This document shows, piece after piece, positions 12,054-23,674 of a DNA stretch of 64,000 bases. The notes under the pieces were generated by a model. That model made no database searches, was not told the DNA's origin, and was given only the letters and a program-made list of their open reading frames with translations. The position numbers and the translations under genes were made by a program. This DNA is from Quercus robur (taxonomy: Eukaryota > Streptophyta > Magnoliopsida > Fagales > Fagaceae), in assembly GCF_932294415.1 (NCBI RefSeq), contig NC_065536.1, forward strand, positions 47,217,854 through 47,281,853, written 5' to 3'. Positions within the stretch are counted from its first letter, which is position 1. Each line of letters begins with the position of its first letter.

Positions 12054-12716
12054 AAGTTATTCTCTAGGCTCTTTGTGGGGTCCTAACTTAAGCGTTAGGT
12101 TGGTGCTACACCTACACTACACCTCCTCCGATTAGCCCCCTCTTTTTTGTAGGCTCGCTGAACCTTCCAATGCCACTCCTTTGAGAAGACTTTCCATTGA
12201 CATCTCTAAGACGAGCTACCCAATTAGTGGTGAATTTCTACATCAGTTTGTAAATAGCTCTTTATACAAAACTTTTTTTTTTCTTCTAAAAATGATTTTC
12301 CACCCTTTTTGTGATTTCTTTCATCAAAAATCAATTTTCTCAAAACTCATGAGAAAGTCCCTTTTCTAAATACTCCTTTCAAAAACTCATGAGATTTTTA
12401 AAAATAAAATACACATCTTTTCAATTTATCAAAGATATTAATTTTTCAAAGAATTCTAGGAATAGCTCCCTTTAAAAAAATAATAAGAAGAACTCCTTCT
12501 CTAAAACTCAAGGGTTTTTAATTAAAAAAAAAATATGATCTTTAAACAACTCTTTTTCAAAAATGATTTTAAGAGAGTGAGACGTGTCTAGAGTTCACAT
12601 AAATTGAACCCTTGGCATCTAATCAAGCCAACAAATCCTCCCCACGGAACCCAAAAACTACCAATTTGGTTAATGTTGTTTTTATGTGAGGATGAAATTG
12701 AAAATAAAATATTGTT

Positions 12717-13520
12717 TTAAATTGCTTTTAAAGGATCTTCTAAAAAACAAATTGCTTTTGAAGGAGAAAGGTAGCCTTTTTGCCCTCTAACGTGCTATAT
12801 AATACATAGTTGGATAATATTTGCATGTTAAAAATATTTTTTTATTATTATTAAATATTCGCATGTTAACTATGTATATATTATTTATGCAACATAGTAA
12901 ATAATATTCACATGTTAGCTATGTATCGTGACAAATAATATTCCTAGAATATTTATAAGTATCCTCACATGTTGCTTGTATACATATTCATATGTAATGA
13001 ATACCACATGTTATCTATATGTCCATAAACCCTTTTGTAAAAAACAAATGTCAAGTATCTTAGTTATTATCTAAAATGTGAATTTTTTTTAGATTAAATT
13101 AAAATGAAGTATTGTCCTTTTGATAGACGTTGTAGGATGTCTAACAACTTCTTCACATATGCATGTAACCAAACTTTCGAGTCTATGGTCTTTGGTTTAA
13201 GACTTTATCTTGCCCTAATAGTTTAGGAATCCTTAATTTAGCTTTTAACTAATTAGGTAACTAATTAGACAATAGGTGACCAATCACAACTAGAAAAACC
13301 AATAGTTGGTGGCAACTTCTAAATTACAAAAAAAAATAAAAAATAAAAAATTCCCTAACATGCATTTGGAGAGGCAAGTGGATTCACCCCAAGAAAATTA
13401 AAAATGTAAAAAAATCTGGCATCCACAGCCCATCTCACATATCTCTTACCTAAAAGTAGAGGAATCAAGAGCCTAATTCCAAAGGAGTTTAGACATGGCC
13501 ACATGGGTGCTCACAACCCC

Positions 13521-13556
<36 letters not shown>

Positions 13557-15169
13557 TAAGCTTATTATAATCAATTCTACCTTAGCATAACCTTATAAAT
13601 TCCATCATGAACACAAGCAATCATTTTCATGCACAATCAAGGAAACTAGATTGAAAAGATCTTGAGATTGAATTGTAATCATTGAAAGAATTCTTGAAAT
13701 AACTAGACAATAGATTACTGGAAATGACAGAATATGAATAGAATTCCGTACCAAAAGATCAAACAGAATTTAGAACTCAATTGTAAATCATGTTCAGGGG
13801 TCAAGGGTGTTGATTTGATTTACAAAATCAATATCAAAAACAAAAACAAAAAAATGTAAATCATGTTCTTGCTTGAAGCTTATGTCAATCAAAATTTACT
13901 CAATTGCTCTAGAAATTGAATTTGCAGCCACGTAATTCAAAGAAAAAGAGTAAGAATAATGAGCCATTGAATATTTTGCATAGCATGACCAAGACTAGAT
14001 ATAGCCAAGGGAAAATCATACATGAAATCAATATTTACTCAAACTAAAACCATAAACTGTTTAAGCTGAGGGCAGATTCTGTATAGAACACTTGCTGCAT
14101 AGTTTTGCCAAGATTTTAGTTTCCTCAATTACTTCGTCCCTCTCAAGTAAATGTATTGCCGAATGGAATCAAAGTTCTAATGTTTTGATGAGGAAAAAAT
14201 ATTTGTATGCAATGGAAAGTAGGAGGTGGCACCATGGGATGCATGAAGAGAAATGAAAGTAGAAGGTAGCAAAGTAGGTGATGGCACGCGCACGACGGAA
14301 AGATGAGATATCAAGTTGTGGAGGCCTAAAAATTTTATTTGCAAAAAAGTCTTCAAGTTCTGCCCAATTACAGTAAGTCTCTACTTATAAAAATTTCATG
14401 CATCAACACCCTTATTAATTTCCTTTTAAGTAAGTGTCCTTTTATAAACAAAATTTACTTTTTTATCTCCATTTAATTAAGATATGATATTTAAATAAAG
14501 AAAATAGCCTTGGATTTTATAAAATAGCCTAAAATCGAAATTCCCAGATGGTGAAAAGTTTATTTTCACTCCAAAGAACAAAAATCAAAATTTTGGGTTG
14601 AATCCCAAAATCTGACTCTTAATCCGAGGGCATATGCACAATTATAGAAGCTTAAAAATCATTTTATACTTGTTGCCTATCAAAACATCGAGAACTAGTA
14701 ACAAGATTTTTGCAACAATTTATTGTATACCAAGTATAGACTTATAAATTATAATAGTGACAAGACAACATAAAATTCCTTGGAAATTTTTAGGCTTACA
14801 AGCAAAAGATATATCTTAAGATTCTCAACTCCACAAATAAAGGCTCTAACTTCACTATCAAAACTATTAATTTTCCATGAAATTAATATGATCAAAACAA
14901 GAAAGACAATCATTGATAAAATGATGCATGCATAGCTAGTTATTAGGGTTATACGTACGGGATATCACATGCTTCTTACAATACCAGATGCCTTATTGTT
15001 GGGATCACAGTCTTCTAAATTAACAAAATGTTCCTAGATTGTGGGATCACAATATTCTAACTTAATAAAATGTTCCTACATTTGGAATGCCTCCTTGGAG
15101 GACTTTCAAGTATCAATATCAAGTTTATCAACTCCAACTGCTTGGGTTTGGTTCATCATCAACATTATA
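12717..15169. other. Intergenic, no gene seen
   Basis: AT-rich sequence with an (AAT)n microsatellite at about 13519-13553. Around 12800-13030 there are several degenerate 'atgttaactatgtat' motifs, probably an old short repeat. No protein domain or element boundary was recognised. Confidence 0.5.
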
Positions 15170-15397
15170 GGGTCATTTTGGGTGTATTTATTAGGTGGTG
15201 AAATAGGGTGGATGAAAAATTTTGGAGAGAAAATGAGAGGGAAAACTTTTTTAGAGTATATTTGATTGGGTGAGGAGGAAGGAAAATAAATGGTGGAGCG
15301 TGGGTGTTTTCTCCCCGGACCTACCAAAAATTTTTCTCCTCAAAGTGGAGAGAAAACTGAAAAGAGAAAATGAGGTTGCTTAATAGAAAATGAGGTT

Positions 15398-15441
<44 letters not shown>

Positions 15442-15743
15442 CCAGTTCTTGGACGTTGCGTTTTTTTTTTGGAACATGATTTTCATTTTTTAATAAATTG
15501 GCCGATTGCTTTTTTTTTTTTTTTTCTTTGGTTGTTTGTCACTTTTTTGTTTTAATTGGTTATCATTTTTTAACAAATGTGTATGAGTAAATTTATACAA
15601 ACTCACTTTTTCCATCCCTCCACTTTTCCACTCCCAACCAAAAAAAAAGGAGAGAAATTAAACTCTTTTATATCCTCCTACTTTTCCATCCTTCCACCAT
15701 TTTCTATCCTCCAACTTTTCCACCCTTTCAACCAAACAAACCC
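15170..15743. mobile_element. Tourist-type MITE, diverged, about 570 bp
   Basis: The right end CCAAACAAACCC followed by TTA (15744-15746) matches the other Tourist elements. The left boundary is less certain. An outer end GGGTCATTTTGGGTG lies at about 15170 with a decayed flank, and an inner end GAGTATATTTGATTGGG lies at 15254 directly after TTA (15251-15253). The interior shares 'ctcaaa.tggagagaaaa' with the element at 1011. A T36 run lies at 15400-15435. Confidence 0.65.
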
Positions 15744-16013
15744 TTAGTGATGGTGTAGGTGGATTGCTATTTGAAGTATTGGAATTTGAAGAAGCATCCA
15801 TTTGATGTCATTGAAAAACAAACACACAAAACAATAATTAATAAGACACACAAACCCCCACAAATGTGGTTAGCCATCAATGATACACGACAGACACACA
15901 CATTATTAGGAATCTAGTGGTTCCTAATGGAGATGGGTAGGAATTGTAGGGGAATATATGTATATGAATGGTAGGAAAATTGAAATAATTAGAAGTAGCC
16001 ATCATCCATTGAG

Positions 16014-16016
<3 letters not shown>

Positions 16017-16096
<80 letters not shown>
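16017..16096. repeat. Compound microsatellite (TA)n(GA)n
   Basis: About 14 TA repeats run directly into about 26 GA repeats, without interruption. Confidence 0.95.
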
Positions 16097-16100
<4 letters not shown>

Positions 16101-19100
16101 GTACTAAGTAATGAATTGGTTTATTCTTCAATGAAGGAAAATGTGATTACAAGTAGGTATTTATAGAACATAAAACTATTATATTGGCCCACATGACCTT
16201 ATTCTAATAGTTCTCTTATTCCTCATATGCATTAATAATTCCAACATGTGTTCAATGTGATTAATATGCTAGAAATTGTAACTAACTAACTAAATGCAAT
16301 ATTACAACAATTATTACCTATATAGCTATAGGGATTCCTAACACATACACTCAACTAGGTATCATTCTCATCATCGATATATCGTAATATAAATAAGAAC
16401 TCAAAATTAGCCTCAATTGGTCATAGTAAGCCAGTTTGCACCATTAGCCATGTCACTTTACCGTTAGCCATGTAAGAAATACTTCTAATAGAATTTAATA
16501 GAAGAACTAGTACTGCTTATTTTTAAAAATTGAGAGACAAATAGAGCTCACTTAAAACTTGAGAGACCAATTACGCTCACAAGGTAAACTTCAGCAATTA
16601 ATAGTGTAGTTTTATCTAAAAGTTATATCTCTCCACCCACAAATAGTGTCAGTGCAAACACAAAAAAGAGAAAAAAGAAAAAAAGAGAGAGTAAAATAGT
16701 ACAAGAGAAACTAAATAAAAAATACTAAACAATATTTATTTGGAAGAGATTACACAACACTATTTGTATTGAGGTGCGATACTCACTCTCTTTAAGAAGA
16801 TTCACCTCCCCCCTATGTGGGTATCTAACTCAATATCTACTCCAATACATTTCAACCCATTAATCACCATACTTATAAATAATAAAATAGTCTCTCTCAT
16901 TTTCAATATAGGATTACACATTTGACTAACTCCTTATCTTGCATATTATTGATACCCCTTTTTTATAAAAGAGACCCAACAACAAAAAAGCCTAGTAACG
17001 GGCAAAAAAAGAAAAGAAAGATGGGATTAGAAAGTAATGACAGGAACAATAGTGTTATAAAAGCCCAAAGAGAAGGCATACCCATAAAGAGCAAGGAACG
17101 AAATGCATTGGCCTATGGGCCGAATGGAAGAGCTAGCCACGGTAAGATGGCCCTCTTTAAGAGAAAAGAGAATAGGCCTTGGATAGGCCCAAAGAAGAAG
17201 TGAAGAGAAAGAGGCCCAATGGGCCAGCCTAGCAGGAATTAGCAGCAAGTACTAAAACTTGGAAAAGCCCAACAAGCCCACACCGTCTCCTATAAGAGGC
17301 CAAACACGGGTGGAGAGTAAAATGAGACAAATAGCAGCGGCAGAAACTGCGTGAGGAAGAAAGAAGACAAAACGTGAAGAAACCAAACAGCATTGCCATA
17401 GTCAGAGCACCACCAACCTGTAATCAGTTAATGCAAGGGGGTGGGCTCACAGTCAAGGGGATTACAAAGGGTGTGATTTGGTGGAGGGGGGAAAATGGCC
17501 TATTTCCGATATCTAGCCACAACCTTTTTTGAGAGGTGCTCTGTTGGGAAGGTATCTTTACCCAAAATATGTAGCAAATGGTTGGGACCACTTGATGCAT
17601 GCTAGAGAGAGAGGTAGAGAGAGGCTCAAAGCTTTACTCGTTGAGAAGAGAGGGAAAGACTTATGGTAAAACCAAATGGATAAGAATTTGTCGTAGGATG
17701 GATAGTGGAAGAGAGAGAAAACACTGGGCATGCTCAGGTGTAGTGAAGGCCAAACAGCCAATAGAACAGTGGGCACTTCTAAGGGGGTATTCACAGCAGG
17801 CAAAAATGATTGGTACGCAGCAAGGGCGAAAGAGGAAAATCACATAGGATTAATATATTATAAATAGGAACAATAGCCATAAATGAGGAGGGAGGAACGA
17901 CTAAGGCAAGTAACAAAGAGAATTGAAAAGGAAATAAGAGAGAAAAGAGAGAGTAAAAAAGAACATAGAAAGGCAAAAAGTGGGAGTACGGTAGAAAAAG
18001 CATGCATCAGTAGGCAATCTTTTCCCCCTCTAATGGCAAACCCACTCTATGTAATCTTGGCAAAATAAGAAGTAGCTACCTAGACCCATTCTCCAAAATG
18101 TACAACTTTAATGGCATAGTCCAGTAATAAGGTTATCCAAGTTGGGGTTCGGGTTCTCTTTAGTCCACTTTTTGTGGAAAGCCCATCATTTATATTCAGT
18201 CGCTCTAAATATGTTAACTATCTCCTCTGGCTAACCTTTCTGGCATAATACATATATCAATACCTTTATATATACTTGTACGAATATATGCATATTCACA
18301 CTTATGTATCTATTGTTATTTGTTGTCTTTCTTTTGAGATGTTTGTCTTATGCATAGACTGGCTCCTTAGTAAGGTCTTGCTAGGATAGTGGGTCAACCT
18401 AACTCTCCAACCCACAGCAAAAAAGGCTTTAGCCCAAGAGCAAGAAAAGCCCCTACACATATTAACTTCCATATCTTTAAATTTTAGTTGCCAATTTTTT
18501 TTTAATTATTTAATATGAAATATTACTTTTTCTATCTTACATACTCACATTTCAAAATATCCCACATCAGTTTATCTATTTTACACTACATTTCATTAAA
18601 AGATTAATTTCTCTTGATTTTTTTAATTATTTTTCTTTCTTCACTTGCAACAACCATCATCTACTTTCTTTATTCATCCTCATGACATGTAAAGTAAGAA
18701 TAAAAATCTAAATGCAAAATGAATAGTGTCAATGTAAATTTATACTACTACTATAGCAACCATGTATTTTTACGCAACTTTACATAAGCTGATGTGGGTG
18801 AATTTTGAGATTGGCCTAAATGTGATTTTTTTTTATTATTATAAAAGCACTGATGCTAGTGCTCTTGGCTTTCTTTATTTATTACCTTGGTCACCACATG
18901 CACTTGTGCATTAAGATCAATAATTCTGAAGTGATCATCTATAATCAATAAATGAAGGTTTGGTCAAAGTCCAGCAGAATTAAAATTAAAAAAAAAAAAA
19001 AAAATTGTTGAATTTACTTCAATTCTTATGATTATAAAAAATTTTACGTCTAGATTGGTCGAAATTTTGAGAATGAAAGGCCCCATTTATTTCCTCTCTT

Positions 19101-19351
19101 GCTCGAATATTTGATTCTCTATCCAATTGGTTTTAGACTTTTAGTAAAGCCTCTCTCTCTCTCTCTCTCTCCACTGTCCTTTCTTTTATCTTTTATTTTT
19201 AAATTTAGTATTATAGACAGTAGAATATAGAGTCATAGGTCATAAAGTAAATGTTTAATTATTTGGGCACCTTATCGGTAATGCATTGGGGTGCATGCTA
19301 AAGCTTTAAAGGTTACTACCAAGTTTTTTGTGTTTTGTGAATTGTAATTTT
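16097..19351. other. Intergenic with a possible solo-LTR-like stretch
   Basis: No gene was recognised. Roughly 16940-18420 is less AT-rich, carries repeated 'gcccaa' motifs and has a TATAAATA box near 17861, all of which resemble an LTR. I could not find matching TG..CA ends with a target duplication, so it is not called as an element. Other notable points are a (CT)n tract near 19149-19172 and an A-run near 18987. Confidence 0.35.
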
Positions 19352-19359
19352 CATATATG

Positions 19360-20105
19360 CATGGTTTACAGACCCGGACCGTTCAAAGAACCGGTAAAGG
19401 GAGATGTTCAAGGTTTTTAAGGTGGAACGAGGTTCGACCAAAGTTGAATCATGATGACGTCATAATTACTTTAATAATTAATTAAAGCCTACATATAGAT
19501 ATTAAATTTATAAAACTAGCAAAATTGACTAATATATCTATATATGTGAGGGAAATTTAATGATTTTCAAGCATATATTTAATAATTAAATAAGAAAGTT
19601 AATAAAATAAAATAATAACCATGAACACATTAAAATTTATGATTAATTTTTGAAGGATTTTAATTATAATTTTTTTTATTCCTTGTAAGAGATGGATAAT
19701 TTAATTAAGTAGAATAGAATTGTGTTTAGTTTTTTTTTTATATAAAAAAAAATTGCATTAAGTTTACTTTAAGTTTTTTTTTTTTTTTTGGTTATTGTTA
19801 AGCATCAACTTGCAAGCTTAGCTAAGTGGTTAGGCTCTAGCTCTAACTTTGACCATGCCTAGCTTCTAAACTTGGTAAGCGCACTTTTCTAATTTTTTTC
19901 TTAATTAACAAGCATGCTTGAACCGGGGTTGGACTGCACGGTTTATGCCACCGATTCTGCATGAACCGTGCAGGCCAACCCTAGTTTAAGGGGTTCACGA
20001 AATTAACAATAAATCTGGTTCTCTATGCTTGAAAAATCGAATTTCAGTCCGATTCTCAGTTAACTTGGTTGGACCGCCCAATCCGGTCTGGGTCTGATAA
20101 CCTTG
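19360..20105. mobile_element. Non-autonomous hAT element, 746 bp, perfect 8-bp TSD
   Basis: The left end reads CATGGTTTACAGACCCGGAC and the reverse complement of the right end reads CAAGGTTATCAGACCCAGAC, a 20-bp imperfect TIR beginning with CA as in many hAT elements. The flanks are an identical 8-bp CATATATG at 19352-19359 and 20106-20113. There is no transposase. Subterminal sequence carries several 'aaccgg' and 'ccggt' motifs that could be transposase binding repeats. Confidence 0.85.
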
Positions 20106-20168
20106 CATATATGGTGTACTTTGTTTGTTGGGTTTTTTCCATAAGCTACTATGCTTCCTTTTCTACTA

Positions 20169-20223
20169 TGGTGGACGGAGATGTCTAATTAGTTTTTCTG
20201 AGCCAAAGGGTTCGTCGGTCCCA
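20169..20223 (-). repeat. Truncated 3' LTR of gypsy element 1 with adjacent polypurine tract
   Basis: The 55 bases ending 'gttcgtcggtccca' match 29215-29270 of the full LTR with few differences. Just inside, minus-strand GGGGGGTAGCTGA (about 20224-20237) is a plausible polypurine tract. The outer roughly 415 bases of this LTR are missing. Confidence 0.75.
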
Positions 20224-20933
20224 TCAGCTACCCCCCAGGCTCTGTTGTCGTCCTTGCGTGTCGTGACGATCACCAGGACGTGAAGGGTTTCTTGCTCAGA
20301 TGTGTCTCTTGGGGTTTCTCTCCATATTTAATGTGCAGTGGTAGCGCCAGACATGTTGTGGCCACGTGGTGTGTTCTAAGTGGTGGATTTAATGCTCCAC
20401 TCCGTGTGACTCTCGGATTTCCCGCTGTTTTTTTTTTCCCAGTTTTTTGTGCTTAGTTTTTTAAACTTCCTTCCTTTCCTCTTTCTTCTTCATTTTTCAC
20501 TTTCTTTCGCTGCTATTGCTGTTCTGCATTTTCTTTTCTCCGAGCTACTATTCTCCTTGCAATTTCCTGCATTTTGCTCTCTTTAGGGTTGTGTTTTTTA
20601 GGTACGGCTTCTTCTTCCTTTGGTTCACTTTTCATAGAGTAGATAATTTGTATGGGTTTCTGATTTTCCCCTTTTTCTTTCCTTTTTTGTGCTTTTGGTT
20701 TCTTTAGGATCTTGCCCCTATTCTATTGCTTTTTGAGTTCCATGCTTAGTAGTTCTGAGCTTAGGGCACTTTGTCCCTCTGTTTCTTTCCTTTTTGCACG
20801 TTTAGGGGCCTCTCTGGGAATTTCTCGTAATTTTTTCCCTTTAGTTGAGGTGGGTGGGGGAAATAGCTTAAGCTTAGTGCTAACCGATCTGTTCCTTTTG
20901 CTGTGTCAGTCTGTTGAATGATTTGAGGACCTA

Positions 20934-22828
20934 ATGAGTGATCGAAGAGCTATGTCAGAGGTTAGGTCCAGTGAGTTAGAGACGGGGTTGTCATCTAGTG
21001 ACAATCCCGTGGTGGAAGATACTGCATTCTCTAACTCGAGAGTTGTTAAGGCCTTTTCTGCTCTGGATGAGAAGTGTGGCCTAGACGTTGAAACCCTTTG
21101 CCGCTTTAGGGATCGATTTCAATTTCCTAATAGGGTTAGGATCCGTCTTCCTCGCAAAGCAAAATGGAATTGCCATTTTTCGCCAGGAGAGGTGTGATTT
21201 TATGAGGCCACTTTCCAAAGTGGGCTTAGATTTCCCGTCCACCCCTTTATAATGGAGCTCCTAAATCACTTCAATATTGCTCTCGGGCAACTTATGCCCA
21301 ACTTTTGGAGGATCATAGTTAGTTGTATGGAAATTTGGCTAGAGTCCACAGAGGGGGATATGATTAGGGTGGATGAATTCGCCTATTTGTACCATCTGAA
21401 GAAGTCCAAGGAATACGGGTACTATAAGCTTGTGCCCTAGGAAAGGAAAGCTGGGATCGTCACTGACCTACCTTTGTCCTTCAGATACTGGAAGTCCTGG
21501 TTTTTCTTTGTGTTTGGGGATGATTGGGAGACCCTTCTTGATGAAGTTTGGGGTGACGCCCCTAGGTTACTCCAAGTCTAGGTGCGTCATTTCTCTACAA
21601 GTCCCTTTGTTGTCCTTTATATGCTCCATTTTATGTGTTTTTCTTTCTTTTTCATCGTCACTAACTTTTCTATTCGTTGTGTGCAGTTACGAAGCGCCCA
21701 AAGCTCAAAAGCAGATACAAGGACCGTGTGGAGGCTACCATAAAGTACGCAAAGACCATAGATGACTTTGACGACCTGGTTGACTCGCAGACTTTAGCTC
21801 ATCACTATCTCGGTCTAGAACCTTCCGCTTTTGTTCTTTGGGCCATAGCCATTGAAGAGAAGAGTAAGTATTATCATACCTCGTCATCCTCCCTTTTCTG
21901 TTCCTCTTTTCTTTTTTCTTTTTCTTTTTTTTTAAGTGTTTCCCTTCTTTTCTTTTGTAGAGATGACGATAAAATTCAATCAAGACATGTATGCAAAAAT
22001 GAGGGCCAAGAAGAATGAGCCTCTTTCTGCCCTTAGGAAGAGGGTGGTTTGCATCGTGGATCAGGGAAGTCCTACTACTCCTGTTGCCACCGTCACTAGA
22101 CCAACAAGGGCGGCTACCTTGGCTACTTCGGTGGAAGCAAGCTCGTGTGGCGGACAAAGGGAACGAGAAAGCCTCTTTGTGATCGTCCAGTGTTTGGGTC
22201 GCTGATCTCGTACAAACAAGGGCACAAGAGGTCTTCTCGAATGACGAGCTCAAGGCCCTTTCTAGGGTGCCACCTAACGAGATAGTAGGTCGTCATGTCC
22301 ACAAACTCGCTTAGGTAATATGTTCGACCAAACTGTCATCCGTTTTTTTTTTTTTTTTTGAAGGTTGAATCTTCCTTTCAGGTTCTAGGGGAAACTATTC
22401 ACATAACCTCGAAGTACTTGAGCCAAGAGGATAGGACTTCATCTCGGGAGACCAAGGCTAAAGGTCTGGAGGTGGAGCTTTTAAAGCTAAGGAAGGACCT
22501 TATTGCAGCCATGGACGAGGCCAATACTACTAAAGAAAAGGCAAAGGTTTTATCTGACAACTTGAGAGTAGAAAGGCAGCTAACCCTTGAAAAGGACGAG
22601 CATCTCTAGGCTGTAAAGGAAAGGGTGAAGACGATCGTTGCCAAGTCTGTCAAGGCCTTCCAACAGAATAAAGAGTATAATACCGTGCTCTTCAGCTGGT
22701 ATTACAAAAGCTTCGAGCTCTTGCGGCGCTTCCTTGTCAAGCACCCTACCGTCGTAGACCTGGAGGAATTGGACTTTGAAGTTGTGGATAAGGAAATGGC
22801 CGCAATCAAGGCTGCCCAGGCATCTTAA
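20934..22828 (+). pseudogene. Antisense gypsy-type transposon gene (PF04195-like, coiled-coil), element 1
   Basis: A broken gene on the strand opposite to gag-pol. The reading begins MSDRRAMSEVRSSELETG (20934) and continues through a domain containing GLRFPVHPFIMELLNHF and ALGQLMPNFWRI. This pattern matches my recollection of the 'putative gypsy type transposon' family (PF04195). In-frame stops occur at 21195-21197 and 21438-21440. A GT..AG intron runs from about 21582 to 21686, and a second, clear one from 21864 to 21960 restores frame exactly. A coiled-coil part (ETKAKGLEVELLKLRKDL) follows at 22358-22828, with a further stop at 22607-22609. Function is unknown; the same gene type recurs at 47437-49611. 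Called a pseudogene because of the stops. Confidence 0.7.
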
Positions 22829-22974
22829 GCTATCCAAGCTACAGTTTTTGCTCTCGAGAGAAGTACCCTAGAGCTTGTTGAGACTAACGAAGGAGAGGTC
22901 GCTATTTAGCCCTGCACATACTTATGTTCCTTTTTTTTTTTGGGTGCCTAGTGTGTTTTGGGCTATTTATTTTA

Positions 22975-23480
22975 ATGCTAGAACAATATCTTTTGCCCAG
23001 TGTTCTTGGGTCTTTAATTCTAATGTTGGAACAATATCGGTTGCCCGGCATTTTTGGGCTTTTAATTCTATTGACTACTTTATGTTTTACCTGTTTTATT
23101 CTCCTACATCATTGTGCCTGATATATTTTTGTCTATGTCTGATCTCTGCTTACATTGTTGCTTGTTTACCCTTAGCTTAGGGTCTGGGCTGACTAGTAAA
23201 TGACTAGCATTTGTCAGTAGTTTATACCCATCATCAGTAACCTATATCCGTCTAGGCGGGGTTTGGTTACTAAACTAAGTTTTGGTTGACTTACCCTTAT
23301 TTAAGGGATTTTGTCATTTGGCTTCGTTAGTAACTTACATCCATCTGGGCAGAATTTTGTTACTTAGCCAATTTTTGGCTAACTTACGCCCGTTTAAAGG
23401 ATCTTTTTATTTTGGCATTGTCAATAACTTACATCTATCTGGGCGGAATCTTGTTACTTAGCCAGTTTTTGGTTTTTAGG
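22975..23480. repeat. Tandem repeats in the spacer of gypsy element 1
   Basis: Two short arrays lie here. A 48-bp period is marked by 'gaacaatatc' at 22981 and 23029. A period of about 94 bp ('gtaac.tatatccgtctggg'-like) has copies near 23237, 23330 and 23424. Tandem repeats between pol and the 3' LTR are known in TAT/Ogre-type gypsy elements. Confidence 0.75.
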
Positions 23481-23674
23481 CTACTAGATTTGTTTGCATT
23501 ATATTGGACAATTGGCTGAATAGTTCTTTAATTGCTTTCAAATATGAATACAATTGTCTGTTACATTTATTGGTGGTACTTCTTCAAATGCTCAATGTTC
23601 CATAGTCGTGGCAGCTTCTTCCCGTCTAAGGTCTCTAGGTGATAGCTACCTTGTCTAGAGTAATAGGTGACCTG

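Larger units (their letters stand above)
9362..12716. repeat. Second-order tandem array, unit about 1.1 kb, three copies
   Basis: Units begin with 'ctacacctacactacacc' at about 9364, 10465 and 12106. The first step is 1101 bases; the second is longer because a MITE is inserted at about 11475-12053. The third copy stops near 12716. The last third of the complete units ('agagaacctggagtagttcatg' to 'ttagagaccttta') equals the right half of the Tourist MITE units upstream, so this array and the 1412-bp duplication share an origin. The rest of the unit has no recognisable coding sequence. Confidence 0.85.

Noticed and set aside
16922-18068. Several 60-93 codon open frames on both strands
   Set aside because: Mutually overlapping, with biased Lys/Arg/Ser/Leu composition and no domain; explained by base composition.
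16940-18420. Possible solo LTR with TATAAATA box and repeated gcccaa motifs
   Set aside because: No matching TG..CA ends, primer site or target duplication could be found, so it was left as a note on the intergenic stretch.
2200-22150. CRISPR-like spacing of the GGCGAC..GTCGCC units near 2150-2660
   Set aside because: The units are inverted and degenerate with uneven spacing, and the sequence is eukaryotic. Better explained as CACTA subterminal repeats.
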